NCBI GenBank assembly: GCA_007133445.1
Contig: SLMR01000240.1
Coordinates: 1 to 5,171, forward strand
Source: Aquisalimonas sp.
Lineage (GTDB): Bacteria > Pseudomonadota > Gammaproteobacteria > Nitrococcales > Aquisalimonadaceae
Length of the DNA: 5,171 nucleotides
Direction: 5' to 3'
Under the pieces are notes generated by a model. The model did not search any database. It saw only the letters and a list, made by a program, of their open reading frames with translations, and was not told the DNA's origin. A program made the position numbers and the translations under genes. How positions within the stretch are numbered: the stretch's first letter is position 1; every line of letters starts with the position of its first letter. Positions 1-5,171 of this stretch are shown here, one piece after another.

Positions 1-344
1 AGCGTTTCCATGAGCTCGTCCCAGCCGCCCAGGGACTCGATCTGCTGCTTCTCCTCGTCGGTGAGCATCCGCTCGGCCATGGCACGCAGCCACTCCTCCG
101 GAATCTCACCCTCAAGCTCCTTGCCAAAAATACTTTCTATCCCACTGAAATAATTCCCGAACACCTGATCGAAACGATCAAACAGCGTTTCGTCCTTCAC
201 CAGGATGCCGCGGGCGAGGAAGTAGAAGTCGTCGACGTTGCAAACGGCCAGACGCTTGTCCAGCGCCTCCATGAGCGTGAGGTACTCCGTCAGCGTGACC
301 TTGAGATGGGCCTTGCGCAGTTCGAAGAAGAAGTCGATCAGCAT
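1..344 (-). CDS. VWA/CoxE-like protein, N-terminal part (runs off window)
   Basis: The first 114 residues read in frame without a stop; the C-terminal part lies beyond the left edge. The start MLIDFFFELRKAHLKVTL, followed by the conserved stretch VDDFYFLARGILVKDE (about residues 37-52) and FDRFDQVFGNYFSGIE (55-70), matches the N-terminal helical region of the CoxE-like VWA proteins of the COG3825 type. The metal-binding MIDAS motif (DxSxS) of the VWA domain would lie later and cannot be checked. The ATG at 344-342 is supported by a GGAGG five bases upstream (350-354). It begins 25 bases after the moxR stop, so the two are almost certainly co-transcribed. In known MoxR/VWA pairs the VWA protein acts as the adaptor linking the AAA+ motor to its client protein or cofactor site; the client here is unknown. 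Residues 64-74 are encoded by an unusually AT-rich patch including a rare ATA codon. Confidence 0.85.
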   Translation of the reverse strand, partial: MLIDFFFELRKAHLKVTLTEYLTLMEALDKRLAVCNVDDFYFLARGILVKDETLFDRFDQVFGNYFSGIESIFGKELEGEIPEEWLRAMAERMLTDEEKQQIESLGGWDELMET

Positions 345-369
345 GTCCGCCTCCGCCGACGCAACGGGC

Positions 370-1218
370 TCAGTTAGACTGTTTCCGCCGCGCCATGAAC
401 ATCAGCCGCTCGAACAGGTGAACATCCTGCTCGTTCTTGAGCAACGCGCCATGCAGCGGCGGCATCATCTTGTGCTTGGTGTTCTCGCGCAGCGTCTGCG
501 GATCCACGTCTTCGGCCATGAGCAGCTTCAGCCAGTCCAGCAGCTCCGAAGTGGAGGGCTTCTTCTTCAGCCCCGGCACGTCCCGCAGCTCGAAGAACAG
601 CTCCATGGCCTCCCGCAGCAGTTCCTTCTTCAGGCCGGGGAAATGCACCTCGACGATCTGCTGCATGGTCTCCTTGTCGGGGAAGTTGATGTAGTGGAAG
701 AAGCAGCGGCGCAGGAACGCATCCGGCAGCTCTTTCTCGTTGTTACTGGTGATCACGATGATGGGGCGGTGCTTTGCGCGCACCATGGTCTGCGTCTCGT
801 AGACGTAGAACTCCATGCGGTCGAGCTCGCGCAGCAAGTCGTTGGGGAACTCGATATCGGCCTTGTCGATCTCGTCGATCAGGAGCACTGGCTGCGTGTC
901 GGACTCGAAGCAGTGCCAGAGCGGACCCTTGACGATGTAGTTGGCGATGTCGTGAACACGCTCGTCACCCAGCTGCGAGTCACGCAGCCGCGAGACCGCG
1001 TCATACTCGTAAAGACCCTGCTGCGCCTTGGTGGTGGACTTGATGTGCCATTCGAAAAACGGCAGGCCCAATCCGGAGGCGACTTCTTCCGCCAGCAGTG
1101 TCTTGCCGGTGCCGGGCTCGCCCTTGATCAGCAGCGGGCGCTGCAGGGTGGCCGCCGCGTTGACGGCCATGTTCAGGTCATCCGTGGCAACGTAGGTCTC
1201 GGTGCCCTTGAATTGCAT
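370..1218 (-). CDS. MoxR-family AAA+ ATPase
   Basis: A 282-residue cytoplasmic AAA+ ATPase of the MoxR class, the usual length for this group. Visible motifs are Walker A GEPGTGKT (33-40), Walker B VLLIDE (111-116) followed by IDKAD, sensor 1 in IVITSNNEKELP (about 154-165), and paired arginines RR (170-171) in the arginine-finger position. The C-terminal lid region is about 200-282. MoxR ATPases are chaperone-like motors that, with a VWA partner, mature or activate other proteins, for example by metal insertion; this gene is directly followed by such a partner. I chose the ATG at 1218 because MQFKGTETYVATDDL is the normal family N-terminus and an AGAGGG lies eight bases upstream. A longer in-frame reading from a GTG at 1323 would add 35 residues without family resemblance. 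The specific substrate cannot be told from this window; the neighbouring oxidase is one speculative candidate. Confidence 0.93.
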   Translation of the reverse strand: MQFKGTETYVATDDLNMAVNAAATLQRPLLIKGEPGTGKTLLAEEVASGLGLPFFEWHIKSTTKAQQGLYEYDAVSRLRDSQLGDERVHDIANYIVKGPLWHCFESDTQPVLLIDEIDKADIEFPNDLLRELDRMEFYVYETQTMVRAKHRPIIVITSNNEKELPDAFLRRCFFHYINFPDKETMQQIVEVHFPGLKKELLREAMELFFELRDVPGLKKKPSTSELLDWLKLLMAEDVDPQTLRENTKHKMMPPLHGALLKNEQDVHLFERLMFMARRKQSN

Positions 1219-1226
1219 GTCACGTA

Positions 1227-1232
1227 CCCTCT
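1227..1232 (-). promoter_or_regulatory. Ribosome binding site that decides the moxR start
   Basis: On the minus strand AGAGGG lies eight bases before the ATG at 1218. This supports the internal start over the in-frame GTG at 1323, whose upstream sequence shows no convincing Shine-Dalgarno match. Confidence 0.6.
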
Positions 1233-1315
1233 GAAGAAGTCGTTGAACACTCTGGGAAATATCAGTCAACAGCGCAGCCGGTGCGGCAGTCACCCTGCCC
1301 TGGCGCACTCGGGCG

Positions 1316-1361
1316 CGGCTCACGGTAAACCCGGCATGATATCACGCACCCGGGGGAGCCG
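1316..1361. repeat. Nested inverted repeats between the TetR gene and moxR
   Basis: Outer arms CGGCTC (1316-1321) and GAGCCG (1356-1361) enclose inner arms CCCGG (1330-1334) and CCGGG (1350-1354). An 8-base palindrome TGATATCA (1337-1344) lies in the inner loop. The two stems are stacked asymmetrically (8 bases unpaired on one side, 1 on the other). There is no run of T after the stem on the minus strand, so it does not look like a normal intrinsic terminator. It could be a weak attenuating structure, a protein-binding site, or chance in GC-rich DNA. Confidence 0.35.
1336..1344 (-). promoter_or_regulatory. Candidate extended -10 promoter for moxR
   Basis: The minus strand reads TGATATCAT, an extended -10 (TGn followed by TATCAT, five of six matches to TATAAT). 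The -35 at suitable distance is poor (about three of six). Transcription would begin near 1329, giving a leader of roughly 110 bases before the moxR ATG. It offers a way for moxR and the VWA gene to be transcribed separately from the TetR gene, but read-through from the TetR gene is equally possible. Confidence 0.3.
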
Positions 1362-1373
1362 TCTGAACCGGAA

Positions 1374-1970
1374 CTACGGGCGCAGGAGCAGGCCCACCAC
1401 TTCCGTGGCGCGATCCAGGTCCGGCTCATCGTGCATGGCCATGAGCGGATACAGGTAGGACTCGCCGATGCAGACGATCACGTAGGCGAGCGTCCCGGTG
1501 TCCAGATGGAACTGCCGCCCCCGGACACGCGCGTCCTCGTCCAGGAGGTCACGGAATGCATCCATCAGGCGCACCCGGACCATGCCGTCGGGGCGCGTCA
1601 GTAGTTTCAACGCGAAGGCGGACTCCTCGCGCAGGAAGTGCAGGAACGCCGGCGACGTTCCCAGGTAGCTGTTGTAGCGCCGGTAGATGGGCAGGAAATC
1701 CAGCTCGCCCTCGGCTTCGGACTCCCGCCGGGCCCGGTCCAGGGTGGCACGACTCAGGGACCACAGCACCTCGGAGACCAGCTGCTCCCGGTTGCCCATG
1801 TGCCGATAGATGGTGATACGGCTGACCCCCAGCCGGCCGGCGATGTCCCCCACATCCAGACGTTCGCAGCGCATGAACATGCCGCGGGCGAGCCGCAGGA
1901 TCTCCTCGCGACGCCCGCCGTTGGCAGCCGGATCCGTTCGCTGGAAAGAATCAGTTACATTGACGGCCAT
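1374..1970 (-). CDS. TetR-family transcriptional regulator, QsdR-like C-terminal domain
   Basis: A 198-residue one-component repressor. The N-terminal DNA-binding domain spans about residues 18-65, with the helix-turn-helix in DVGDIAGRLGVSRITIYRHM (39-58), a clear TetR signature ending in the usual IYRHxxNREQL. The C-terminal ligand-binding half contains PAFLHFLREESAFALKLLT, DTGTLAYVIVCIGESYLYP and a final EVVGLLL. To my reading these resemble the QsdR-type regulators (TetR_C_36-like), named after the Rhodococcus regulator of a lactone-degrading enzyme. The ligand here is unknown. The ATG at 1970 has GGAGG five bases upstream. The gene is divergent from cydA with 185 bases between the starts, the classical layout for a TetR repressor that controls both itself and its neighbour. 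Regulation of cydAB is therefore plausible but inferred only from position; moxR downstream is another possible target. Confidence 0.9.
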   Translation of the reverse strand: MAVNVTDSFQRTDPAANGGRREEILRLARGMFMRCERLDVGDIAGRLGVSRITIYRHMGNREQLVSEVLWSLSRATLDRARRESEAEGELDFLPIYRRYNSYLGTSPAFLHFLREESAFALKLLTRPDGMVRVRLMDAFRDLLDEDARVRGRQFHLDTGTLAYVIVCIGESYLYPLMAMHDEPDLDRATEVVGLLLRP

Positions 1971-1975
1971 TGTTA

Positions 1976-1980
1976 CCTCC
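1976..1980 (-). promoter_or_regulatory. Ribosome binding site of the TetR gene
   Basis: GGAGG on the minus strand sits five bases before the ATG at 1970, strong support for that start. Confidence 0.7.
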
Positions 1981-1988
1981 GTGTTTGC

Positions 1989-2012
1989 CGCACCTTAGCA
2001 GATTCCGGTGCG
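1989..2012. promoter_or_regulatory. Inverted repeat, possible TetR-regulator operator
   Basis: Perfect 6-base arms CGCACC (1989-1994) and GGTGCG (2007-2012) are separated by 12 bases, giving a 24-bp site whose size suits a TetR dimer. It begins 19 bases from the regulator's start codon and covers its weak extended -10 candidate, the right place for autorepression. Arms of only six bases can arise by chance in a region this size, so this is a suggestion rather than an identification. Confidence 0.35.
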
Positions 2013-2062
2013 CAATCGGCAGCGCTTTCGGGGGAACCCTTCTGCATTGCCTTGGTCTACGT

Positions 2063-2086
2063 TGCGGGAGTCGCGAGGCTCCTGCA
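2063..2086 (+). promoter_or_regulatory. 24-base hairpin / near-palindrome in the cydA upstream region
   Basis: Arms TGCGGGAG (2063-2070) and CTCCTGCA (2079-2086) pair at seven Watson-Crick positions plus one G-U. Two further pairs (U-G and C-G) close on a GCGA loop (2073-2076), giving a 10-pair stem capped by a GNRA-type tetraloop if transcribed. It ends 69 bases before the cydA ATG. No T run follows, so it is not an intrinsic terminator. As DNA it is a 24-bp imperfect palindrome that could bind a dimeric regulator such as the divergent TetR protein; as RNA it could stabilise or control the cydAB leader. Confidence 0.5.
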
Positions 2087-2144
2087 CAGTATTGAACGCC
2101 CCCTTTGCCGCAGTACCTGATTGCCAAGCCGAGCTCATTAACCT

Positions 2145-2149
2145 GGGAG
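2145..2149 (+). promoter_or_regulatory. Ribosome binding site of cydA
   Basis: GGGAG lies six bases before the ATG at 2156. It supports this start over an in-frame TTG at 2105, which would add 17 residues not found in the family. Confidence 0.65.
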
Positions 2150-2155
2150 CAACCC

Positions 2156-3562
2156 ATGGAACTCGATCCGCTGCTGCTATCGCGCATCCAGTTCGCCTTC
2201 GTGGTGTCGTGGCACATCATCTTCCCCGCCTTCACGATTGGCCTGGCGTCCTACATCGCCGTTCTGGAAGCGCTGTACTTCCGCACCAATAATCCCACCT
2301 ACCTGCGCCTGTCGAAGTTCTGGATCAAGATCTTCGCCGTGTCCTTCGGCATGGGGGTGGTGTCGGGCATCGTCATGTCGTTCCAGTTCGGCACCAACTG
2401 GAGCGCGTTCTCCTACGCCTCGGCGAACTTCATGGGTCCGGTGCTCAGTTACGAGGTGGTCACCGCCTTCTTCCTCGAAGCCACGTTCCTCGGCGTGCTG
2501 TTGTTCGGGCGCAGCAAGGTGCCCCAGGGGGCGCACCTGTTTGCTGCCATCATGGTGGCCGTGGGCACGTTCATCTCCTCGTTCTGGATCCTCTCTGCCA
2601 ACAGCTGGATGCAGACGCCCGCCGGCGTCGAAATGGTGGATGGTGTATTCCGCGTGACCAGCTGGGTCGAGGCTATCTTCAACCCGTCATTCCCGGTGCG
2701 GTTCGGCCACATGGTGCTGGCGGCGTTCCTCACCACCGGGTTCTTCGTGGTCGGCGTCAGCGCCTGGTATTTGCTCAAGAACAAGGCGGTGGAGTCGGCC
2801 AAGGTCATGTTCTCCATGACGCTGTGGCTGCTGGTGGTGCTGGCGCCGGCGCAGGTGATCATGGGCGACCTGCACGGCCTCAACACCCTGGAACACCAGC
2901 CGGAGAAAGTGGCCGCCATGGAGGGCAACTGGGAGACGCGCGGCAACGTGCCGCTGTTGCTGTTCGCCATTCCGGATTCGGCCCAGGAGACGAACCACTT
3001 CGAGATCGGCATTCCCAGCATGGCAAGCGTGATCCTGAAGCATGATCCGGCTGGCGAAGTGCCCGGACTCAAGGACTGGGCTCCGGAGGATCGACCCGTG
3101 GTCGGTGTGGTGTTCTGGTCGTTCCGTGTCATGGTGGCCATCGGCTTTCTCATGGTCGCCGTGGCGCTGACCAGTCTGGTCCTGCGCTACCGGCGTCGGC
3201 TCTACGAAGCCGCGTGGTTCCACCGGGTCTGTGTGGCCATGATGCCCATGAGCTTCATCGCGGTACTGGCCGGCTGGCTGACGACGGAAACCGGCCGTTT
3301 CCCCTGGATCGTGCATGGCATGATGCGCGTGGAAGACGGGCTCACGCCAGCACTGACCGGCGGCGTCGCACTCACGTCGCTGCTGGTCTACATCGCCGTC
3401 TACGCCGTGGTATTCGCCGCCGGGGCCTATTACATCCTGAAGCTCATTCAGGCCGGCCCCGACAAGGAAGAGGTACCGACACACGACGTTCACAGCGAGT
3501 ACCGTCGCCGCCCCGCACGGCCCTTGTCCGCTGCGGACGACGCCCTGGACGCACGGGAGTAG
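2156..3562 (+). CDS. cydA: Cytochrome bd-type quinol oxidase subunit I (short Q-loop, CioA-like)
   Basis: A 468-residue inner-membrane subunit that binds the hemes and oxidises quinol on the periplasmic side while oxygen is reduced to water. About nine hydrophobic segments are visible (near 13-38, 53-75, 92-116, 125-147, 183-205, 215-235, 318-342, 357-376, 405-430). Conserved residues recognisable against E. coli CydA are His20 (its His19, high-spin heme ligand), His185 and Met326 (its His186 and Met393, heme b558 ligands), Glu100 and Glu108, Arg324, and the quinol-site Lys251 and Glu256 in KVAAMEGNWET. The Q-loop (about 236-313) lacks the long C-terminal insert of E. coli CydA, and the motifs NSWMQTP and GLNTLEHQPEK are typical of the cyanide-insensitive oxidase (CIO) branch. 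Glu378 is kept, but the usual GRQPW reads GRFPW (380-384). The C-terminal tail (432-468) is hydrophilic. cydB follows after five bases. Whether it carries heme d or only b-type hemes cannot be read from sequence. Confidence 0.97.
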   Translation: MELDPLLLSRIQFAFVVSWHIIFPAFTIGLASYIAVLEALYFRTNNPTYLRLSKFWIKIFAVSFGMGVVSGIVMSFQFGTNWSAFSYASANFMGPVLSYEVVTAFFLEATFLGVLLFGRSKVPQGAHLFAAIMVAVGTFISSFWILSANSWMQTPAGVEMVDGVFRVTSWVEAIFNPSFPVRFGHMVLAAFLTTGFFVVGVSAWYLLKNKAVESAKVMFSMTLWLLVVLAPAQVIMGDLHGLNTLEHQPEKVAAMEGNWETRGNVPLLLFAIPDSAQETNHFEIGIPSMASVILKHDPAGEVPGLKDWAPEDRPVVGVVFWSFRVMVAIGFLMVAVALTSLVLRYRRRLYEAAWFHRVCVAMMPMSFIAVLAGWLTTETGRFPWIVHGMMRVEDGLTPALTGGVALTSLLVYIAVYAVVFAAGAYYILKLIQAGPDKEEVPTHDVHSEYRRRPARPLSAADDALDARE

Positions 3563-3567
3563 ATGCC

Positions 3568-4578
3568 ATGGAAACCATTGATCTGACACTGATCTGGGCC
3601 CTGATCATCGCCCTCGGCGTGTTCATGTACGTGCTCATGGACGGCTTCGACCTGGGTGTGGGGATTCTCTTCCCCTACGCCCCGGGCGAAGAGGCGCGGG
3701 ATACCATCATGAACACCGTGGCACCGGTGTGGGACGGCAACGAGACCTGGCTGGTGCTCGGGGGCGCCGGGCTGCTCGGCGCCTTCCCCATGGTGTACTC
3801 GGTCCTGCTGCCGGCACTCTACCTGCCGGTTCTATTCATGCTGGTGGCGCTGATATTCCGCGGCGTGGCCTTCGAGTTCCGCTTCAAGGCGAAGGATTCG
3901 AAGTGGCTGTGGGACATCTCCTTCACCGTGGGCTCCACCCTGGCCGCCTTCTCGCAGGGCGTCATCCTCGGGGCGTTCATTCAGGGCTTCGAGGTGGTGG
4001 ACGGCAGCTACGCCGGCGGCATGTTCGACTGGCTCAGCCCGTTCAGCATCATGACCGGGCTGGGCCTGGTGGCCGGCTACGCCCTGATCGGCTGCGCCTG
4101 GATCATCATGAAGACCATTGGTGACGTGCGCGAGTGGGCATACGGAATCGCCCTGGGGCTGCTGCGGCTGACCCTGCTCGCCATCCTGATCGTCAGCATC
4201 TGGACGCCTCTGATGCACGACGCCATTGCCGAGCGCTGGTTCTCCTGGCCGAACCTGCTGTTCTTCTCGCCGGTGCCGTTCCTCACCGTCCTGCTGGCGT
4301 ACGTGTTCTACCGGGCGCTGGTCAACCGGCAGGATTACCTGCCGTTCTTCTGCGCCCTGGGACTGTACCTGCTGAGTTACAGCGGCCTGGCCATCAGCCT
4401 GTGGCCGAACGTGATCCAGCCCGACATCAGTCTCTGGGATGCGGCCTCAGCACCGGAGTCACAGTTGTTCCTGCTTCTGGGCGTGCTGTTCACCCTGCCG
4501 ATCATCCTCGGCTATACCACGTGGACGTACTGGGTATTCCGAGGCAAGGTCACCAAGGACTCGGTGGGGTATCACTGA
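3568..4578 (+). CDS. cydB: Cytochrome bd-type quinol oxidase subunit II (CioB-like)
   Basis: A 336-residue integral membrane protein, the partner of CydA; its length matches CioB-type subunits and is shorter than E. coli CydB. The N-terminal family signature is clear: MDGFDLGVG (24-32), then VWDGNETWLVLGG (54-66), and IFRGVAFEFRFK (96-107). Eight or nine hydrophobic helices follow, ending in a short TWTYWVFRGKV tail. The conserved acidic residues Asp25, Asp28 and Asp56 sit where the family keeps residues linked to proton transfer or quinone binding. The ATG at 3568 lies five bases after the cydA stop, and its GGGAG (3555-3559) overlaps the end of cydA, so translation is probably coupled. An ATG at 3563 is in another frame and is not used. 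The stop TGA lies 33 bases before the next gene, which is in the same frame. Confidence 0.97.
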   Translation: METIDLTLIWALIIALGVFMYVLMDGFDLGVGILFPYAPGEEARDTIMNTVAPVWDGNETWLVLGGAGLLGAFPMVYSVLLPALYLPVLFMLVALIFRGVAFEFRFKAKDSKWLWDISFTVGSTLAAFSQGVILGAFIQGFEVVDGSYAGGMFDWLSPFSIMTGLGLVAGYALIGCAWIIMKTIGDVREWAYGIALGLLRLTLLAILIVSIWTPLMHDAIAERWFSWPNLLFFSPVPFLTVLLAYVFYRALVNRQDYLPFFCALGLYLLSYSGLAISLWPNVIQPDISLWDAASAPESQLFLLLGVLFTLPIILGYTTWTYWVFRGKVTKDSVGYH

Positions 4579-4611
4579 TGTGGGACCGGGGGCAGGAGAC
4601 AGGGCAGCAGC

Positions 4612-5171
4612 ATGGTTGACGGAGTCACCCTCGGCCCCCTGTTCCTGCCCTACCCCCGACTTTTCCTGCTGCTTTCCGTGGCTGCAGTGGTCGGTGTCGG
4701 AATGCTACTGGAGCGCCTGAGCGGCAAATCACTCACCAACCCGTTGTGGCTGATCATTCTGGCGGGCTTTGCCGCCGGGCGGTTCGGTCACGTGATCCAG
4801 CAATGGGACTTCTACCGGGATCACCCGTGGCAGGCATTTCACCTCTGGCAGGACGGGTACTCTGCTGGCATCGGAATTATCGGCGCAGTGCTGGTGGCGG
4901 GGGTCATGGCGTTTCGGCGGCGCCCGCGCAGCTGGCTGCTATGGCCGCCGCTCGGGGCGGGCATCGTGCTCTGGGTCGGTCTCGGCCTAGCGTTTTCGCA
5001 ACCCCGGGATGCACCGGAAATTCCCAGCATGGTGTTCGACAGTGTCGACGGTGATCGCCTTGCACTGCAAACCTACCGTGGCGAACCGCTGGTCTTGAAC
5101 CTCTGGGCCACCTGGTGCCCGCCCTGTCGACGGGAGATGCCGGCTTTCCAGAGCGCCAGCGAGGACTGGGA
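4612..5171 (+). CDS. Lgt-like membrane domain fused to TlpA/ResA-type thioredoxin, 5' part
   Basis: The first 186 residues are open to the right edge; the rest lies outside. Four hydrophobic helices (about 14-33, 43-62, 82-101, 108-128) precede a thioredoxin-fold domain starting near 134, with YRGEPLVLNLWATWCPPCRREMP (155-177) and the redox pair Cys169 and Cys172. The basic clusters R35/K39 and RRRPR (102-106) fall on the cytoplasmic side if the N-terminus is outside, which places the thioredoxin domain in the periplasm. The helix region GRFGHVI (56-62) and FHLWQDGYSAGIGIIG (76-91) resembles the Lgt segments GRLGYVL and WxGGMSxHGG, but the catalytic histidine is missing and the second half of Lgt (GGRxGNF region) is absent, so lipoprotein acylation is unlikely. 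The likely role is a membrane-anchored periplasmic thiol-disulfide reductase, possibly for cytochrome or oxidative-stress chemistry. ATG 4612 is the first possible start after the cydB stop; AGGAG lies 13 bases and AGGG seven bases upstream. Probably in the cydAB operon. Confidence 0.85.
   Translation, partial: MVDGVTLGPLFLPYPRLFLLLSVAAVVGVGMLLERLSGKSLTNPLWLIILAGFAAGRFGHVIQQWDFYRDHPWQAFHLWQDGYSAGIGIIGAVLVAGVMAFRRRPRSWLLWPPLGAGIVLWVGLGLAFSQPRDAPEIPSMVFDSVDGDRLALQTYRGEPLVLNLWATWCPPCRREMPAFQSASEDW

Larger units (their letters stand above)
1971..2155. promoter_or_regulatory. Divergent intergenic control region, TetR gene / cydA
   Basis: This 185-base gap separates two divergent start codons and must hold the promoters of both transcription units. 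No strong consensus sigma70 promoter is visible in either direction. A weak TGC-TAAGGT extended -10 (minus strand, 1992-2000) could serve the TetR gene. For cydA only poor candidates were found, for example TTGAAC at 2092-2097 with CCTGAT 18 bases later. No convincing FNR/Anr box (TTGAT-N4-ATCAA) was found, although oxygen regulators often control bd oxidases. Two 24-base inverted repeats lie in the region and are listed separately. Confidence 0.6.

Noticed and set aside
1285..1299. Short hairpin GGCAG-N5-CTGCC
   Set aside because: A 5-base stem without a T run is common by chance in DNA of this composition.
1219..1323. 35-residue N-terminal extension of MoxR from a GTG at 1323
   Set aside because: It has no family resemblance, and the ATG at 1218 has both a good ribosome binding site and the standard MoxR N-terminus.
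238..1458. Long 406-residue plus-strand open frame opposite moxR
   Set aside because: It runs antisense over moxR, whose Walker and sensor motifs prove the minus-strand reading. The antisense product is low-complexity (Leu, Gln, Arg, Gly rich) with no recognisable domain, a usual effect of high-GC coding DNA.
2030..2047. Possible sigma54 promoter (GG-N10-GC spacing followed by TGCA)
   Set aside because: Only the core dinucleotides fit; the TGGCAC half is poor and no activator site or sigma54-dependent regulator is seen.
2092..2126. Possible FNR/Anr site near TTGAAC or CTGATTGCC
   Set aside because: Neither has the paired half-site of TTGAT-N4-ATCAA at the right spacing.
2687..3589. 300-residue minus-strand open frame opposite cydA
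   Set aside because: It is antisense to the well-supported cydA, rich in His, Gln and Arg, and matches no family; a shadow of GC-rich codons.
4578..4619. Possible 13-residue ORF starting MWD, overlapping the cydB stop as TGATG
   Set aside because: CydX proteins also begin with MW, but this peptide is hydrophilic (RGQETGQQHG), far too short and has no membrane helix.

Overview
The window is high-GC bacterial DNA carrying six protein genes, two of them cut by the window edges. The combination of a cyanide-insensitive-type cytochrome bd oxidase, a MoxR/CoxE-like gene pair and a QsdR-like TetR regulator points to a proteobacterium, most likely a gammaproteobacterium. That placement is inferred from protein style, not from a marker gene. 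No RNA genes, CRISPR arrays or insertion sequences were seen.

Left half, all on the minus strand (read right to left). A TetR-family regulator (1374-1970) is followed by a MoxR-type AAA+ ATPase (370-1218). Then, after a 25-base gap, comes the start of a VWA/CoxE-like protein (1-344, running off the left edge). MoxR and VWA proteins form a known chaperone/adaptor pair whose client is not identifiable here. The 155 bases between the regulator and moxR hold a weak extended -10 candidate and nested inverted repeats.

Centre: 185 bases between two divergent starts (1971-2155). One 24-base inverted repeat lies at the regulator's start. A stronger 24-base hairpin lies about 70 bases upstream of the oxidase start and folds into a stem capped by a GCGA loop. 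Either could be an operator for the divergent regulator.

Right half, plus strand. cydA and cydB encode the two large subunits of a quinol-oxidising bd-type terminal oxidase of the short-Q-loop (CioAB-like) type. A third gene follows after 33 bases, probably in the same operon. It encodes four membrane helices resembling the N-terminal half of prolipoprotein diacylglyceryl transferase (Lgt) but without its catalytic histidine, fused to a periplasmic TlpA/ResA-type thioredoxin domain with a WCPPC motif; it is cut by the right edge.

Working model (inference): the TetR regulator senses a small ligand and controls the divergent oxidase operon, where a membrane-anchored thiol reductase may support periplasmic thiol or cytochrome chemistry alongside quinol oxidation. 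The most interesting items are the degenerate Lgt-TlpA fusion beside cydAB, the hairpin in the cydA leader, and the unusual GRFPW variant of the CydA GRQPW motif.
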